A stretch of 64,000 bases of DNA, from NCBI RefSeq assembly GCF_002149965.1, contig NZ_MSQB01000002.1, positions 182,728-246,727 on the forward strand, given 5' to 3'. The notes under the pieces were generated by a model. That model was not told the DNA's origin, searched no databases, and worked only from the letters and a program-made list of their open reading frames with translations. The DNA is from Novosphingobium panipatense (GTDB taxonomy: Bacteria; Pseudomonadota; Alphaproteobacteria; Sphingomonadales; Sphingomonadaceae). Below, piece by piece: positions 1-9,298 of the stretch. Within the stretch, counting starts at the first letter, position 1, and each line of letters begins with the position of its first letter. The position numbers and the translations under genes are program-made.

Positions 1-62
1 CACAGCGGATTTTCAAACAGAGACTGAATAAGCACCTTAAGCCCCCTCTTTTAAAGCCAGCT

Positions 63-105
63 GCAATTTCCGGCCTTGGGGTGTTTCCACCGGGCCGGAA
101 AATGC
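63..105. repeat. Palindromic intergenic repeat, copy B
   Basis: A near-perfect hairpin: TTTCCGGCC at 67-75 pairs with GGCCGGAAA at 93-101, an inner GGTG/CACC pair lies around 80-91, and GCA at 63-65 pairs with TGC at 103-105 across one A/A mismatch. The plan (GCA outer end, GGTG-CACC centre, AAAATGC 3' end) matches the element at 19659-19702, so I read both as one dispersed palindromic family. It lies upstream of the hscC-like gene. It is not followed by a T-run, so I do not call it a terminator. Confidence 0.55.
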
Positions 106-206
106 TCTAGGCAGGATCGCCCCCGCCCGAGGAATCACCGGCTGCGGGCAAGGTGCGAGGAAGAGGGGATTTTTTCGGTGGTCCGGGATGGTAGCGGCGC
201 GGCGGC

Positions 207-1913
207 ATGCTGATCGGGATCGATCTGGGAACGACGAACAGTGCCGTGGCGATCTGGCGCGACGGAGAGGCCGTGCTCGTTCCCAATGCCCTGGACGACC
301 CGCTGACCCCGTCTGCCGTTTCCATCGCCAAGGATGGTCGCGCCTGGATCGGCCGCTCCGCGCTCGACCGGCTTGCCGCCCACCCGCAGGATAGCGCCGC
401 CAGCTTCAAGCGCCTGATGGGCACGGCCGGAAAGTCCCGCCTCGGCGGCCGGGAGTATGGCGCCGAGGACTTGTCCGCACTGGTGCTTGGCGCGCTTGTC
501 GCCGATGTGGAGGCTTTCACCGGCGAGCGCCCGAGCGAAGCGGTGATCACCGTGCCTGCCTATTTCAACGACCGCCAGCGCAAGGCCACGCGCCGCGCGG
601 GCGAACTGGCCGGGCTGACGGTGCGCCGCCTCATCAACGAGCCCACCGCCGCCGCGCTAGCGTTCGGCCTGCGCGACAAGGGCGACCGCGAGCCTTTCCT
701 GGTCTTCGACCTCGGCGGCGGCACGTTCGACGTTTCGGTCGTCGAGATGTTCGACGGCGTGGTGGAAGTCCGTGCTTCGGCAGGCGACAACCGGCTGGGC
801 GGAGACGATTTCGACCAGGCCCTGGCCGCGATGGTTCGCCCCCGCATTGATCCCGCCAACCGGCTGGACGCCTTGTCGGCGCCCCACCGCGAGGCCCTGC
901 TGAAACGCGCCGCCGAAGGCTGCCGCCGCGCCCTGAGCACGGCGAGCGAGGCGGAATTCGCGCTGGTGCTCGGCGACGAGAAACTCTCTCTCACGGTCAC
1001 CGAGGCCGAATTCGAAAGCGCCTGCGAGCCGCTGCTGCGCCGCCTGCGCGAACCGGTGGTGCGCGCCTTGCGGGACAGCGCCATCGATGCTGCCGAGCTT
1101 TCCGAAATCGTGCTGGTGGGCGGCGCCACTCGCATGCCCGTGGTGCGCCGGGCGATCACCCGCCTGTTCGGACGCTTTCCCAATGCATCGGTACACCCGG
1201 ATCACGCCGTGGCGCTGGGCGCCGCCATGCAGGCCGCGCTGGTCGGCCGCGATGCCGCGCTCGACGAGATCCGCATCACCGATGTCTGCCCCTATACGCT
1301 CGGCGTGGAAGTGGCGGAGCAGGACGACCACGGCGGGTTGCAGCGCGGGCTGTTCTCGCCGGTGATCGAGCGCAATACCCCCGTTCCGGTCTCGCGGATG
1401 AACACCTATTCCACGCTGGGCAACAACCAGAAGACGCTGGAATTCGGCATCTACCAGGGCGAGGCCCGCGAAGTGCGCGGCAACGTCAAGCTCGGCCATA
1501 TCGCCATCCCCGTCCCGCCCCGCCCCGCCGGAGAGGTATCGGCGGAAGTGCGGTTTTCCTATGACAGTTCGGGCCTGCTTGAGATCGACGTCCACATTCC
1601 GGCGAACGGCACCGAGCGCAATCTCGTCATCGTCGACGAGGAAGACCGGCCCGGCCGCAAGGAACTGGAAAGCCGCCGCGCCGCGCTCGCCCGGCTCAAG
1701 TTCCACCCCCGCGAGGAAGCCGGAAACGTCGCGCTGATGACGCGGGCGGAACGTTGCTACGAAGACCATATCGGTGACGTGCGGCAGGCGATCGGCCACT
1801 GGATCACGCTCTTTGCCGGTGCCCTCGACACGCAGGACCCCAGGCATATCGCCGATGCCCGCGCCATGCTGGCGGCGCGGCTGGACGAAGTGGAAAGCAT
1901 CAGCCCGCTATGA
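207..1913 (+). CDS. hscC: HscC-type Hsp70 family chaperone
   Basis: A 568-aa Hsp70-family ATPase expected to act on client proteins in the cytosol with a J-domain partner. The ATPase signatures are in order: GIDLGTTNS at residues 4-12, VPAYFND at 116-122, INEPTAAAL at 143-151, DLGGGTFDVS at 168-177 and LVGGATRMP near 305. It is shorter than DnaK (about 640 aa), and the C-terminal lid is reduced and lacks an EEVD-like tail, which fits the HscC branch. The stop overlaps the start of the next gene (ATGA), a membrane J-like protein, giving the same Hsp70/J pairing known for HscC and Hsc56 in E. coli. The ATG at 207 has no strong Shine-Dalgarno. Family call is firm; client proteins are unknown. 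Confidence 0.88.
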   Translation: MLIGIDLGTTNSAVAIWRDGEAVLVPNALDDPLTPSAVSIAKDGRAWIGRSALDRLAAHPQDSAASFKRLMGTAGKSRLGGREYGAEDLSALVLGALVADVEAFTGERPSEAVITVPAYFNDRQRKATRRAGELAGLTVRRLINEPTAAALAFGLRDKGDREPFLVFDLGGGTFDVSVVEMFDGVVEVRASAGDNRLGGDDFDQALAAMVRPRIDPANRLDALSAPHREALLKRAAEGCRRALSTASEAEFALVLGDEKLSLTVTEAEFESACEPLLRRLREPVVRALRDSAIDAAELSEIVLVGGATRMPVVRRAITRLFGRFPNASVHPDHAVALGAAMQAALVGRDAALDEIRITDVCPYTLGVEVAEQDDHGGLQRGLFSPVIERNTPVPVSRMNTYSTLGNNQKTLEFGIYQGEAREVRGNVKLGHIAIPVPPRPAGEVSAEVRFSYDSSGLLEIDVHIPANGTERNLVIVDEEDRPGRKELESRRAALARLKFHPREEAGNVALMTRAERCYEDHIGDVRQAIGHWITLFAGALDTQDPRHIADARAMLAARLDEVESISPL

Positions 1914-3652
1914 ACGCGCCCTGGTCGATCCTCGGCATCGGCATGACCGCCGATGTCTCCGCCATCCGCAAGGCCTATGCCGAGCGGCTCAAGGCGATGG
2001 ACGTGGACGGCGACGTCGAAGGCTTCGCGCAGCTGCGGCAGGCGCGCGACCACGCCTTGCGTATCGCCCGCAAGATGGCCGCCGTCCCGGATGCCGGGAA
2101 TGAAGGCGATGTCGCGGAAGATGGAGCGGAAGCAGAGGCGGATGGCGAAGACGCCGCATTCGGCCCCGCCGCCGAGGCGCCGCTGCGCTGGACTTATGCC
2201 GCGCCGGAACTGCGCGGGGAATGGAGCGGCGGTGACCTTGCCGCCCGTCCCGGAGAACCGGACCAGAGCGCCATGCTCGGCCGCATGGCCTGGGCCGCCG
2301 CCGCCGCGCGTGAAGGCGTGAGCGGGGCAGGCATTCCGCTGACCACCATCGACCCCTTCACCGCGCCATTCCTTCCCGGCAACCATGCCGCCGACGAGGC
2401 CCTCGGCCTGCGCCCCGGCGAGAGCCCTGCCGAGCGCCTGTCCATCCTGCTCGATCCGGAAGGCCCGTCGGCGGGCGAACCGCTGACCGAGGCGGAAGTG
2501 CGGCAGGCGATGCGCGCTTTGCGCAAGATCCTGGACGATGCCGCGCAGGCCCAGATCACCCGGGCGCAGCAGATCGAGGACTGGCTGGCGGAAGTGCTGG
2601 CGCGCGGCTGGCCGCGCTCGGCGCCGCTGCTGGAGGATGCCAATACCGCGTTCGGCTGGGAGCGCGAATGGGCCGCCCACGATGCCCGCCCCGGCGTCGC
2701 CTTCCTCGGCGCGCGCCTTCGCGGTTATCGCTTCCAGCAGAACGTGCTGCAACCGGGCCATCGCTATCACAAGGCGTGGAACGAACTGATCCGCCCCGGC
2801 AAGGCCAGCCTGTTGCGTTTCCTGAGCGGCCCGTCGCAGGGAGATGTCGAGGCCCTGCTGCGCGGCGTGCGCAAGAACTTCCCCGAGCTGGAAACCCATT
2901 TCGCCGCTGATCGGGTGGCCTCCTGGGAGCGGGGCAGCCCCGTCAAGGTCGGCCTGTTCATCCTGCTGGGCCTTGTCCTGGCCGCCGTGCTGATGCTGGC
3001 TGGAAACCCTTCGCGGGACGGAGCCTCGCTGGAACGCGATACCTGGAGCGCCATGCAGACCGCCGTCCCCGAGGCTTTCGGCGAAGGTCACGATTCCTCC
3101 TGGCTCTGGGACAAGCAACCCGAACTGGCCGGACTGCTCAATGCCCAGACCCGCAACCTGCTGGAAAACGGCGCGGAACGGCCTGCCGTGGTGGCCAAAG
3201 TCGTCGAGATCGTGCGCGGTCGCAGCTTCCTGAATGGCCGCGAACTGGCCGGGAACGACCTCGATACCGCGATGCGGCTGCGCCTTGCCCAGTTGCGCGC
3301 TGCCCAGGCGCAGAGCGATGCCGCCTGCATTCGCCTGCGCAATACCGGCGTACTGGGCGCGGCCATCGCGGTTCCCGACGCCATTCGCGCAGAGGAGCGC
3401 CGTTTCGCCGCGCACCTTGCCGATACCGGCAAGCTCGGCAAGCCGCAGGATCATGGTGAGCGCTCGGCCATGGTGCCCGGCGACCTGATCGATCAGGTGG
3501 TGGGCGCGACCCGGCTCAGCCGCGATGCCGTGAAGGAGGCGATGTCGGGCAAGGGCGATGCAGGCACCGGCTGCGCCGTCACCATCGCCCTGCTTGAACG
3601 GACGCTGGCCTGGGACGGCGAGAACCGGCGCGAGATCCTGATGACGCTGTGA
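1910..3652 (+). CDS. Membrane-anchored J-domain-like partner of HscC
   Basis: A 580-aa protein whose first about 50 residues resemble a J domain (WSILGIGMTADVSAIRKAY, then a helix containing FAQLRQARDHAL). The canonical HPD tripeptide between helices II and III is absent; the loop reads MDVDGD. A single hydrophobic stretch at about residues 346-364 should anchor it in the inner membrane with the J-like domain in the cytosol, leaving about 215 C-terminal residues outside. The start codon overlaps the hscC-like stop by 4 bp, so the two are probably translationally coupled. I infer it is a dedicated co-chaperone; the missing HPD means ATPase stimulation cannot be assumed. Confidence 0.72.
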   Translation: MNAPWSILGIGMTADVSAIRKAYAERLKAMDVDGDVEGFAQLRQARDHALRIARKMAAVPDAGNEGDVAEDGAEAEADGEDAAFGPAAEAPLRWTYAAPELRGEWSGGDLAARPGEPDQSAMLGRMAWAAAAAREGVSGAGIPLTTIDPFTAPFLPGNHAADEALGLRPGESPAERLSILLDPEGPSAGEPLTEAEVRQAMRALRKILDDAAQAQITRAQQIEDWLAEVLARGWPRSAPLLEDANTAFGWEREWAAHDARPGVAFLGARLRGYRFQQNVLQPGHRYHKAWNELIRPGKASLLRFLSGPSQGDVEALLRGVRKNFPELETHFAADRVASWERGSPVKVGLFILLGLVLAAVLMLAGNPSRDGASLERDTWSAMQTAVPEAFGEGHDSSWLWDKQPELAGLLNAQTRNLLENGAERPAVVAKVVEIVRGRSFLNGRELAGNDLDTAMRLRLAQLRAAQAQSDAACIRLRNTGVLGAAIAVPDAIRAEERRFAAHLADTGKLGKPQDHGERSAMVPGDLIDQVVGATRLSRDAVKEAMSGKGDAGTGCAVTIALLERTLAWDGENRREILMTL

Positions 3653-3656
3653 CGCG

Positions 3657-4832
3657 TCAGATCGCCAGCCCCGCCGCGCGCGCGCTGGCCCAGGCCCACT
3701 GGAAGTTGTAGCCGCCAAGCCAGCCGGTGACGTCGGCGGCCTCGCCCACCACGAAAAGCCCCGGCACCTTGCGGGCTTCCATGGTCTTGGACGAGAGCGC
3801 GCCGGTATCGATCCCGCCCGCCGTCACTTCGGCCTTGGCATAGCCTTCCGAACCGTCCGGCACGAAAGGCCAGCGTGCCAGCTTTGCCTCGGCGGCGGCC
3901 AGCGCCTTGTCGGACATCGCGCCGAGTTCGCCGGAAAGGCCGAGCCGCTCACACAGTACGTCCACCAGTCGCTCCGGCAGGCCCTCGCCCAGAACCTTGC
4001 GCAGGCTGGCGCGGGGGCGTTCGCGCTTGGCGTCCTTCAGCCAGCCTTCGGCGCGGTCGGGCAGGAACTGCGTGGTCACCGTCTGGCCGCGCTGCCAGTA
4101 GCTGGAAATCTGGAGGATCGCCGGGCCGGACAGACCGCGATGGGTGAACAGCGCCGCCTCGCGGAAGGAAGCCTTGCCGCATCTGGCGACCACTTCGGTG
4201 GAGACGCCGGAGAGGTCGCGGAACAGCGCCTCGGCGCCGGGCAGGGTCAGCGGCACCAGCGCGGGACGCGGCTGGACCACCTTGAGGCCGAACTTGCGCG
4301 CCAAGTCATAGGCCAACCCGGTCGCGCCCATCTTGGGAATGGACGGGCCGCCCGTGGCGATCACCAGCGCCGGCGCCGTGGCCGCGCGCGCGCCGAATGC
4401 AACGCGGTAGTGCCCGTCCGCATGGTCGATCTCGCCCAGGGTATCGCCGCAGTGTACCGTGACCCCGCCCTTTGCGCATTCCTCCAGCAGCATCGCCACG
4501 ATCTGCTTTGCGGAGCCGTCGCAGAACAGCTGGCCCAGCGTCTTCTCGTGCCAGGCGATGCCGTAGGCTTCCACCATGTCGAGGAAATCGGCGGGGGTGT
4601 AGCGGCTCAGCGCCGATTTGGCGAAATGGGCATTGCCGGAAAGATAGCGGTCGGGCGCGGTATGGATATTGGTGAAGTTGCAGCGCCCCCCGCCCGAGAT
4701 CAGGATCTTCTTGCCCACCTGATCGGCGTGGTCGAGCAGCAGCACGCGCTTGCCGCGCTGCCCGGCGGTCGCCGCGCAGAACAGCCCGGCCGCGCCCGCG
4801 CCGAGCACGATGGCATCGTAAGTTTCGCTCAC
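3657..4832 (-). CDS. NAD(P)/FAD-dependent oxidoreductase, HI0933/BaiN-like family
   Basis: A 391-aa flavoprotein starting at GTG 4832. The dinucleotide-binding motif GAGAAGLFCA lies at about residues 12-21, followed by GKKILISGGGRCNFTN, which is typical of the HI0933-like family, and a C-terminal VVGEAADVTGWLGGYNFQWAWAS segment that closes the FAD site. The longer upstream reading frame is out of family. The GTG start overlaps the TGA of the upstream flavoprotein (GTGA, 4829-4832), so both are likely made from one message. The substrate is unknown; BaiN-type members reduce unsaturated bile-acid intermediates, but that cannot be transferred here. Confidence 0.85.
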   Translation of the reverse strand: MSETYDAIVLGAGAAGLFCAATAGQRGKRVLLLDHADQVGKKILISGGGRCNFTNIHTAPDRYLSGNAHFAKSALSRYTPADFLDMVEAYGIAWHEKTLGQLFCDGSAKQIVAMLLEECAKGGVTVHCGDTLGEIDHADGHYRVAFGARAATAPALVIATGGPSIPKMGATGLAYDLARKFGLKVVQPRPALVPLTLPGAEALFRDLSGVSTEVVARCGKASFREAALFTHRGLSGPAILQISSYWQRGQTVTTQFLPDRAEGWLKDAKRERPRASLRKVLGEGLPERLVDVLCERLGLSGELGAMSDKALAAAEAKLARWPFVPDGSEGYAKAEVTAGGIDTGALSSKTMEARKVPGLFVVGEAADVTGWLGGYNFQWAWASARAAGLAI

Positions 4833-6475
4833 TGGTTGGGCGATGCCGAAGATTGTGCGGGCGCAAGTTCCAGCGCCAGCGCCTCGGCCACGCGGATGCC
4901 GTCCACGGCGGCGGAGAGAATGCCGCCCGCATAGCCCGCGCCCTCGCCCGCCGGATAAAGGCCGCGCGTGTTGAGGCTTTGCAGGTCCTTGCCGCGCGTG
5001 ATCCGCACCGGCGACGAAGTGCGCGTTTCCACCCCGGTCATCACCACGTCGGGATGATCGTAGCCCGGCACCTGGCGGCCGAAGACGGGCAGTGCCTCGC
5101 GGATCGCCTCTACCACGAAATCGGGCAGGCACTGCTTGAGATCGGTCAGGTGGACGCCCGGCTGATAGCTGGGCACGACCACGCCGAATTCGCTGGAAGG
5201 CCGGTCCGCCAGGAAATCGCCCAGCTTCTGGCCTGGCGCCTTGTAGTTCTCGCCGCCCGCCTTGAAGGCCAGTTCCTCGAACTTGCGCTGGAAGGCGATG
5301 CCCGCCAGCGGATCGCCGGGATAGTCCTCATCGGGATTGATATCGACGACGAGGCCCGAATTGGCATTGAACTCGGCGCGCGAATACTGGCTCATGCCGT
5401 TGGTGACGACGCGGCCCGGCTCGCTGGCCGCCGCCACCACGCGCCCGCCCGGGCACATGCAAAAGCTGTAGACGGTGCGTCCATTGGAAGCCTTGTGCGC
5501 GATCGAGTAGGCCGCCGCGCCGAGGATCCTGTTGCCCGCATTGTCGCCGTAGCGCGCGGTATCGATCCAGCTCTGCGGATGCTCGATGCGCACGCCGATC
5601 GCGAAAGGCTTGGCCTCGATGTAGACGCCGCGCGCGTGCAGGACTTCGAAAGTATCGCGCGCCGAGTGGCCCACCGCCATGATGACGTGGCTGGCGGGCA
5701 GGAACTCGCCATTGGAGAGGTGCAGGCCGGTGATCCGGCGCTCACCGTCCTCCTCCTCGGCGATCTCGAAATCATCGACGCGGGTGCCGAAACGGTATTC
5801 GCCGCCCAGCTGCTCGATCGTCTCGCGCATGGACATTACCATCGTCACCAGACGAAAAGTGCCGATATGCGGATGCGCTTCGGTGAGGATGTCCTCCGGC
5901 GCGCCGGCCTTGACGAATTCGGTCAGCACCTTTCGGCCGAGGTGACGGCTGTCCTTGATGCGGCTGTAGAGCTTGCCGTCGGAGAACGTGCCCGCGCCGC
6001 CCTCTCCGAACTGCACGTTGCTTTCGGTGTCGAGCACCGAACGGCGCCACAGGCCCCAGGTGTCCTTGGTCCGCTCGCGCACGGCCTTGCCGCGCTCGAC
6101 GATGATCGGGCGAAAGCCCATCTGCGCCAGGATCAGGGCCGCCAGCAGCCCGCAGGGACCGGCGCCGATCACCACCGGACGCGGGCCGTCGTAACCGGCA
6201 GGCGCGTGGGTAACGAACTTGTACGAAGTATCGGGCGTGGGGCGGACGTGCTGGTCGCCGTGATGCGCCGCCAGCACTTTCGCCTCGTCCTTCACGGCGA
6301 CGTCGAGCGTGTAGACCAGCTTGATCGCATTCTTGCGCCGCGCGTCGTTGCCCCGGCGGACCACGGTGACGCGCTCCAGATCGCCGGGCTCGATCCCCAG
6401 CCGCGCGCAGACGGCGGCGTCGAGATCCTCGGGAGCATGGTCGAGCGGCAGGGCAAGATCGGACAAGCGTAACAT
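4829..6475 (-). CDS. FAD-dependent dehydrogenase (COG2509-like)
   Basis: A 548-aa flavoprotein starting at ATG 6475 (MLRLSDLALPL). After an N-terminal domain of about 100 residues comes VVIGAGPCGLLAALILAQMG, the Rossmann FAD-binding loop, then QFGEGGAGTFSDGKL, a signature of the uncharacterised FAD-dependent dehydrogenases of COG2509, and a C-terminal GAGYAGGILSAAVDGIRVAEAL that resembles the terminal FAD-contact motif. It is the first gene of a two-gene unit with the HI0933-like protein, with a 4-bp overlap. The physiological substrate is not known. The sequence upstream of ATG 6475 does not look like family sequence. Confidence 0.83.
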   Translation of the reverse strand: MLRLSDLALPLDHAPEDLDAAVCARLGIEPGDLERVTVVRRGNDARRKNAIKLVYTLDVAVKDEAKVLAAHHGDQHVRPTPDTSYKFVTHAPAGYDGPRPVVIGAGPCGLLAALILAQMGFRPIIVERGKAVRERTKDTWGLWRRSVLDTESNVQFGEGGAGTFSDGKLYSRIKDSRHLGRKVLTEFVKAGAPEDILTEAHPHIGTFRLVTMVMSMRETIEQLGGEYRFGTRVDDFEIAEEEDGERRITGLHLSNGEFLPASHVIMAVGHSARDTFEVLHARGVYIEAKPFAIGVRIEHPQSWIDTARYGDNAGNRILGAAAYSIAHKASNGRTVYSFCMCPGGRVVAAASEPGRVVTNGMSQYSRAEFNANSGLVVDINPDEDYPGDPLAGIAFQRKFEELAFKAGGENYKAPGQKLGDFLADRPSSEFGVVVPSYQPGVHLTDLKQCLPDFVVEAIREALPVFGRQVPGYDHPDVVMTGVETRTSSPVRITRGKDLQSLNTRGLYPAGEGAGYAGGILSAAVDGIRVAEALALELAPAQSSASPNQ

Positions 6476-6573
6476 CCGCGCGCCCTTATACCCGTTCGGC
6501 CTGCGACGCCACGGCTTTGCGAGAGCGCGGCGTTTGCCGTTTACACCCTGAGGTCTGCGAAAACGCCTGCGAA

Positions 6574-7554
6574 TCAGTCCGCAAGGATCGCCGCAAGCCA
6601 CTGCGACGCCTCTGCTATCGCCCGGTCCGCCAGTTTCGAGACGGCAACGGCTTCGAGGAAGCTGTGGGTGGCCCCGGCGTAGACGCGCAGTTCCGCCGGA
6701 ACCCCGGCATCCGCGAGTCGCGCCGCCATCGCGCGGTTCTCGTCCAGCAGCACGTCGCATTCGGCCACGCAGAGCCACCCGGGCGGCAGCCCCGCAAGCT
6801 GCGCATGGAGCGGCCGGGCAAGCGGGTCCTGCACGGGGGCCTCGCCAAGATAGCTTGCCCAGAAATCGTCCATCTCCGGGCCGGTCAGCATGTAGCGCTC
6901 GCCGTCGCCGTAGCGGGCATAGCTGGGGGTCCAGGCACCGTCCCAGGCGCCGTAGTTGAGCAGCAGGGCGCGCGGCCCGATGCTGCCACCCATGGTCCCG
7001 CTCCGGTCCCGCAGCCGGAGCGCCGCGGCCACGGCCAGGTTCGCGCCCGCGCTGTCGCCGCCCAGGGCATAGCGCGCGGGGTCGAGGCCATGGTCCGCGC
7101 CGGCTTCGGCCAGCCAGTCCAGCACCTCGCCGATCGCCTCGATCGCGCGGGGGAAGCGGTGCTCCGGCGCGAGCGGATAGTCGATGCCCAGCACCGCACA
7201 GCCGGTGCGCGCGGCATATTCGCGCATCAACCGGTCATGGGTATCGATACTGAACAGGGTCCAGCCGCCGCCGTGGAGATAGACCAGCACCGGCAGGCCG
7301 GGTGCGGCGACCGGGCGGTGGATACGGATGCGGATGCCCGACCGGCCGACGTGCAGGTCCTCGCTGCCCGCCATGTCCGGCCCGCCCTGCCGCCACGGCG
7401 CGCGCTGCCGCTCGGCGATGGCGCGCCGCGCCTCCACCGAGAGCCCCGGCCGCGAACCGAGCGCCGCCGAGGCGGCGAACATCGCGGTCAGCCAGCCCCG
7501 GATCTCGGGATCGACGTCGTCCGGGCCATGGAACGGCTGCACCGAGGCGATCAC
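6574..7554 (-). CDS. Alpha/beta hydrolase, HSL-type (family IV) esterase
   Basis: A carboxylesterase of the hormone-sensitive-lipase family. The oxyanion-hole motif HGGGW, the nucleophile box GDSAG, the acid in AECDVLLDE and the histidine in GATHSF appear in the expected order and spacing. The frame stays open upstream to a TTG at 7710, but the extra residues are Pro/Arg-rich and unlike the family; I chose GTG 7554, giving 326 aa, the usual size. The start is uncertain. It lies just downstream of the MocR-like regulator on the same strand and may be co-transcribed. No signal peptide is seen, so it is probably cytoplasmic. Confidence 0.82.
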   Translation of the reverse strand: MIASVQPFHGPDDVDPEIRGWLTAMFAASAALGSRPGLSVEARRAIAERQRAPWRQGGPDMAGSEDLHVGRSGIRIRIHRPVAAPGLPVLVYLHGGGWTLFSIDTHDRLMREYAARTGCAVLGIDYPLAPEHRFPRAIEAIGEVLDWLAEAGADHGLDPARYALGGDSAGANLAVAAALRLRDRSGTMGGSIGPRALLLNYGAWDGAWTPSYARYGDGERYMLTGPEMDDFWASYLGEAPVQDPLARPLHAQLAGLPPGWLCVAECDVLLDENRAMAARLADAGVPAELRVYAGATHSFLEAVAVSKLADRAIAEASQWLAAILAD

Positions 7555-7722
7555 ATCCTGCTCGGCGAAACGCCGCCGACGCGGGTCGGGAAGGCTTGGC
7601 GGTGGAATAGGGTCATGATGCGTGCCCGTCAGGTTCTTGAATCCCGAACCAGCATGCAGGGCGCGAGTGGCACCCGGAACGGCCAATTCGAAAAATCCCG
7701 AGGGGGCCAAGGGTCACGCCCA

Positions 7723-9192
7723 TCAACTGCCCAGCCGTGCCGCCTCCGCCAGCGCGGTGATGGCCCTTGTCGCCTCGGCTTCGTTGAGACTGGCGAAGCC
7801 GAGGCGCAGGCCTTTCGGCGCGGTCTCGCGGGTCATGAAGGAATGGTGGCTCGCAAAGCGCAGGCCCTGCGCCCGCGCCCGCGCCTCGATGCGGTCGATG
7901 TCGCCGCGGAATTTCACCCAGAAGGCAAGGCCGCCGTCAGGCACCGCGAAATCGACTTCCGATCCGAGATGTGCGTCCAGAAGCGCCGCAAAGGCCTGGC
8001 GGCGTTCCGAGTAGACCCGCCAGGCCTTGCGGGCGTGGCGGCGCAGTTCCCCGTTGCGAATCAGCTCTGCGGCAGTCTCCTCGGTGACCGTGTTGCCCAT
8101 GCCGTCGGTCAGCGAGACCCGGTGGGCGACCGCATCGATCACCGCCTCGGGCGCGGCGAGGAAACCGATGCGCAGGGCCGGCAGCAGCAGCTTCGACATC
8201 GATCCGAGATAGAGCACCTGCCCCGGCGCATAGCCCGCCATCGGCAGAAGCGGCTGGGACTGGAAATGGAATTCGTGGTCGTAATCGTCCTCGATGATGG
8301 CGACGCCGAACTGGCGGGCGATCTCCAGCAATTGCAGCCGCCGTTCAGGCCGCAGCGCGATCGTGGTGGGGAACTGGTGATGCGGCGTCAGGAACACCGC
8401 GCGCACGGCATGGCGGCGGCACATCGCCTCCACTTCGCCGACGTCGATGCCCTCCTCGTCCAGCCCCACCGGGATCACCTTGCCGCCGAGCGCGCGGATC
8501 GCGGCGACGGCGGGTTCGTAAGTCAGCTCCTCCACGATCACCGCATCGCCCGGCTCGATCAGCACCTGGAGGGCGAGGAACAGGCCGTTCTGGCTCCCCC
8601 GGGTAATGCAGATATTGGCGGGCGTGACCGGCAGGCCGCGCTGGCTGCGCAGCATCTCGGCAATCTGTTCGCGCAAGAGCTGCGAACCGCGCGGGTCGCG
8701 GTATTGCAGGCGATTGGCGCGCGAGGCGCGGCTGATGGCGGAACGATAGGCGCGGGCGAGCTGGTCTGCGGGGAAGATACGCCCGTCCGGGGCGCCTTCG
8801 TCCAGCTTGATGCCCTTGCCGTCCGGCAGCGCGAGCGACCGGGCGGGCGGCTCGGAAAAGCGGTAGTGGATATGCTCGGAGGGCGCCTCCACTTCGGGCG
8901 GCGCGCCATCGGCGGAAGCCCCGCTCGGCAGCGAGCGCGAGACCATGGTGCCGCGCGTGCCTTCGGTGGAGAGCCAGCCTTGCGCGATCAAGTCCTCGTA
9001 GGCCAGCACCACGGTCTTGCGGTTGACCCCCAGCGCGGCGGCGAGTTCGCGGCTGCTGGGCAGATAGGTGCCGGAAAGCAGGCGTCCCGTTTCGATATCG
9101 CGGATCAGGGCATGGATGATCTGCATGTAGATCGGCGTCCCGCGTTCGGGATCGATGCGTTCGCCGAGAGTGACCTGCCAGGGGCGCAGCAT
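7723..9192 (-). CDS. MocR/PdxR-family regulator (GntR HTH fused to aminotransferase-like domain)
   Basis: A 489-aa two-domain regulator. Residues about 12-85 form a GntR winged helix (YMQIIHALIRDIETG, LPSSRELAAALGVNRKTVVLAYEDL). From about residue 115 on it is a fold type I PLP aminotransferase-like domain, with the PLP lysine expected in YLGSMSKLLLPALRIG. Members of this family often control vitamin B6 or amino-acid genes; the ligand here is unknown. It may read through into the esterase gene 168 bp downstream. The 106-bp upstream gap holds short inverted repeats (GACTATCAGTC; ATTCGTCGAAT) that could be its own operator. Start ATG 9192. Confidence 0.87.
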   Translation of the reverse strand: MLRPWQVTLGERIDPERGTPIYMQIIHALIRDIETGRLLSGTYLPSSRELAAALGVNRKTVVLAYEDLIAQGWLSTEGTRGTMVSRSLPSGASADGAPPEVEAPSEHIHYRFSEPPARSLALPDGKGIKLDEGAPDGRIFPADQLARAYRSAISRASRANRLQYRDPRGSQLLREQIAEMLRSQRGLPVTPANICITRGSQNGLFLALQVLIEPGDAVIVEELTYEPAVAAIRALGGKVIPVGLDEEGIDVGEVEAMCRRHAVRAVFLTPHHQFPTTIALRPERRLQLLEIARQFGVAIIEDDYDHEFHFQSQPLLPMAGYAPGQVLYLGSMSKLLLPALRIGFLAAPEAVIDAVAHRVSLTDGMGNTVTEETAAELIRNGELRRHARKAWRVYSERRQAFAALLDAHLGSEVDFAVPDGGLAFWVKFRGDIDRIEARARAQGLRFASHHSFMTRETAPKGLRLGFASLNEAEATRAITALAEAARLGS

Positions 9193-9298
9193 GAACGGTG
9201 TGCTCGTTTCGTGGATCTTGATGTGTCAGGCGACTATCAGTCGGCGTCCGCTTGGACCATCGATTATTCGTCGAATCCTCTTCGGCACGGTCCAGCCG

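Noticed and set aside
4853..6472. Long plus-strand frame (539 codons) opposite the flavoprotein gene
   Set aside because: It is the antisense shadow of a GC-rich coding region: His/Arg/Ala-rich with no family motifs, while the minus strand encodes clear FAD-binding motifs.
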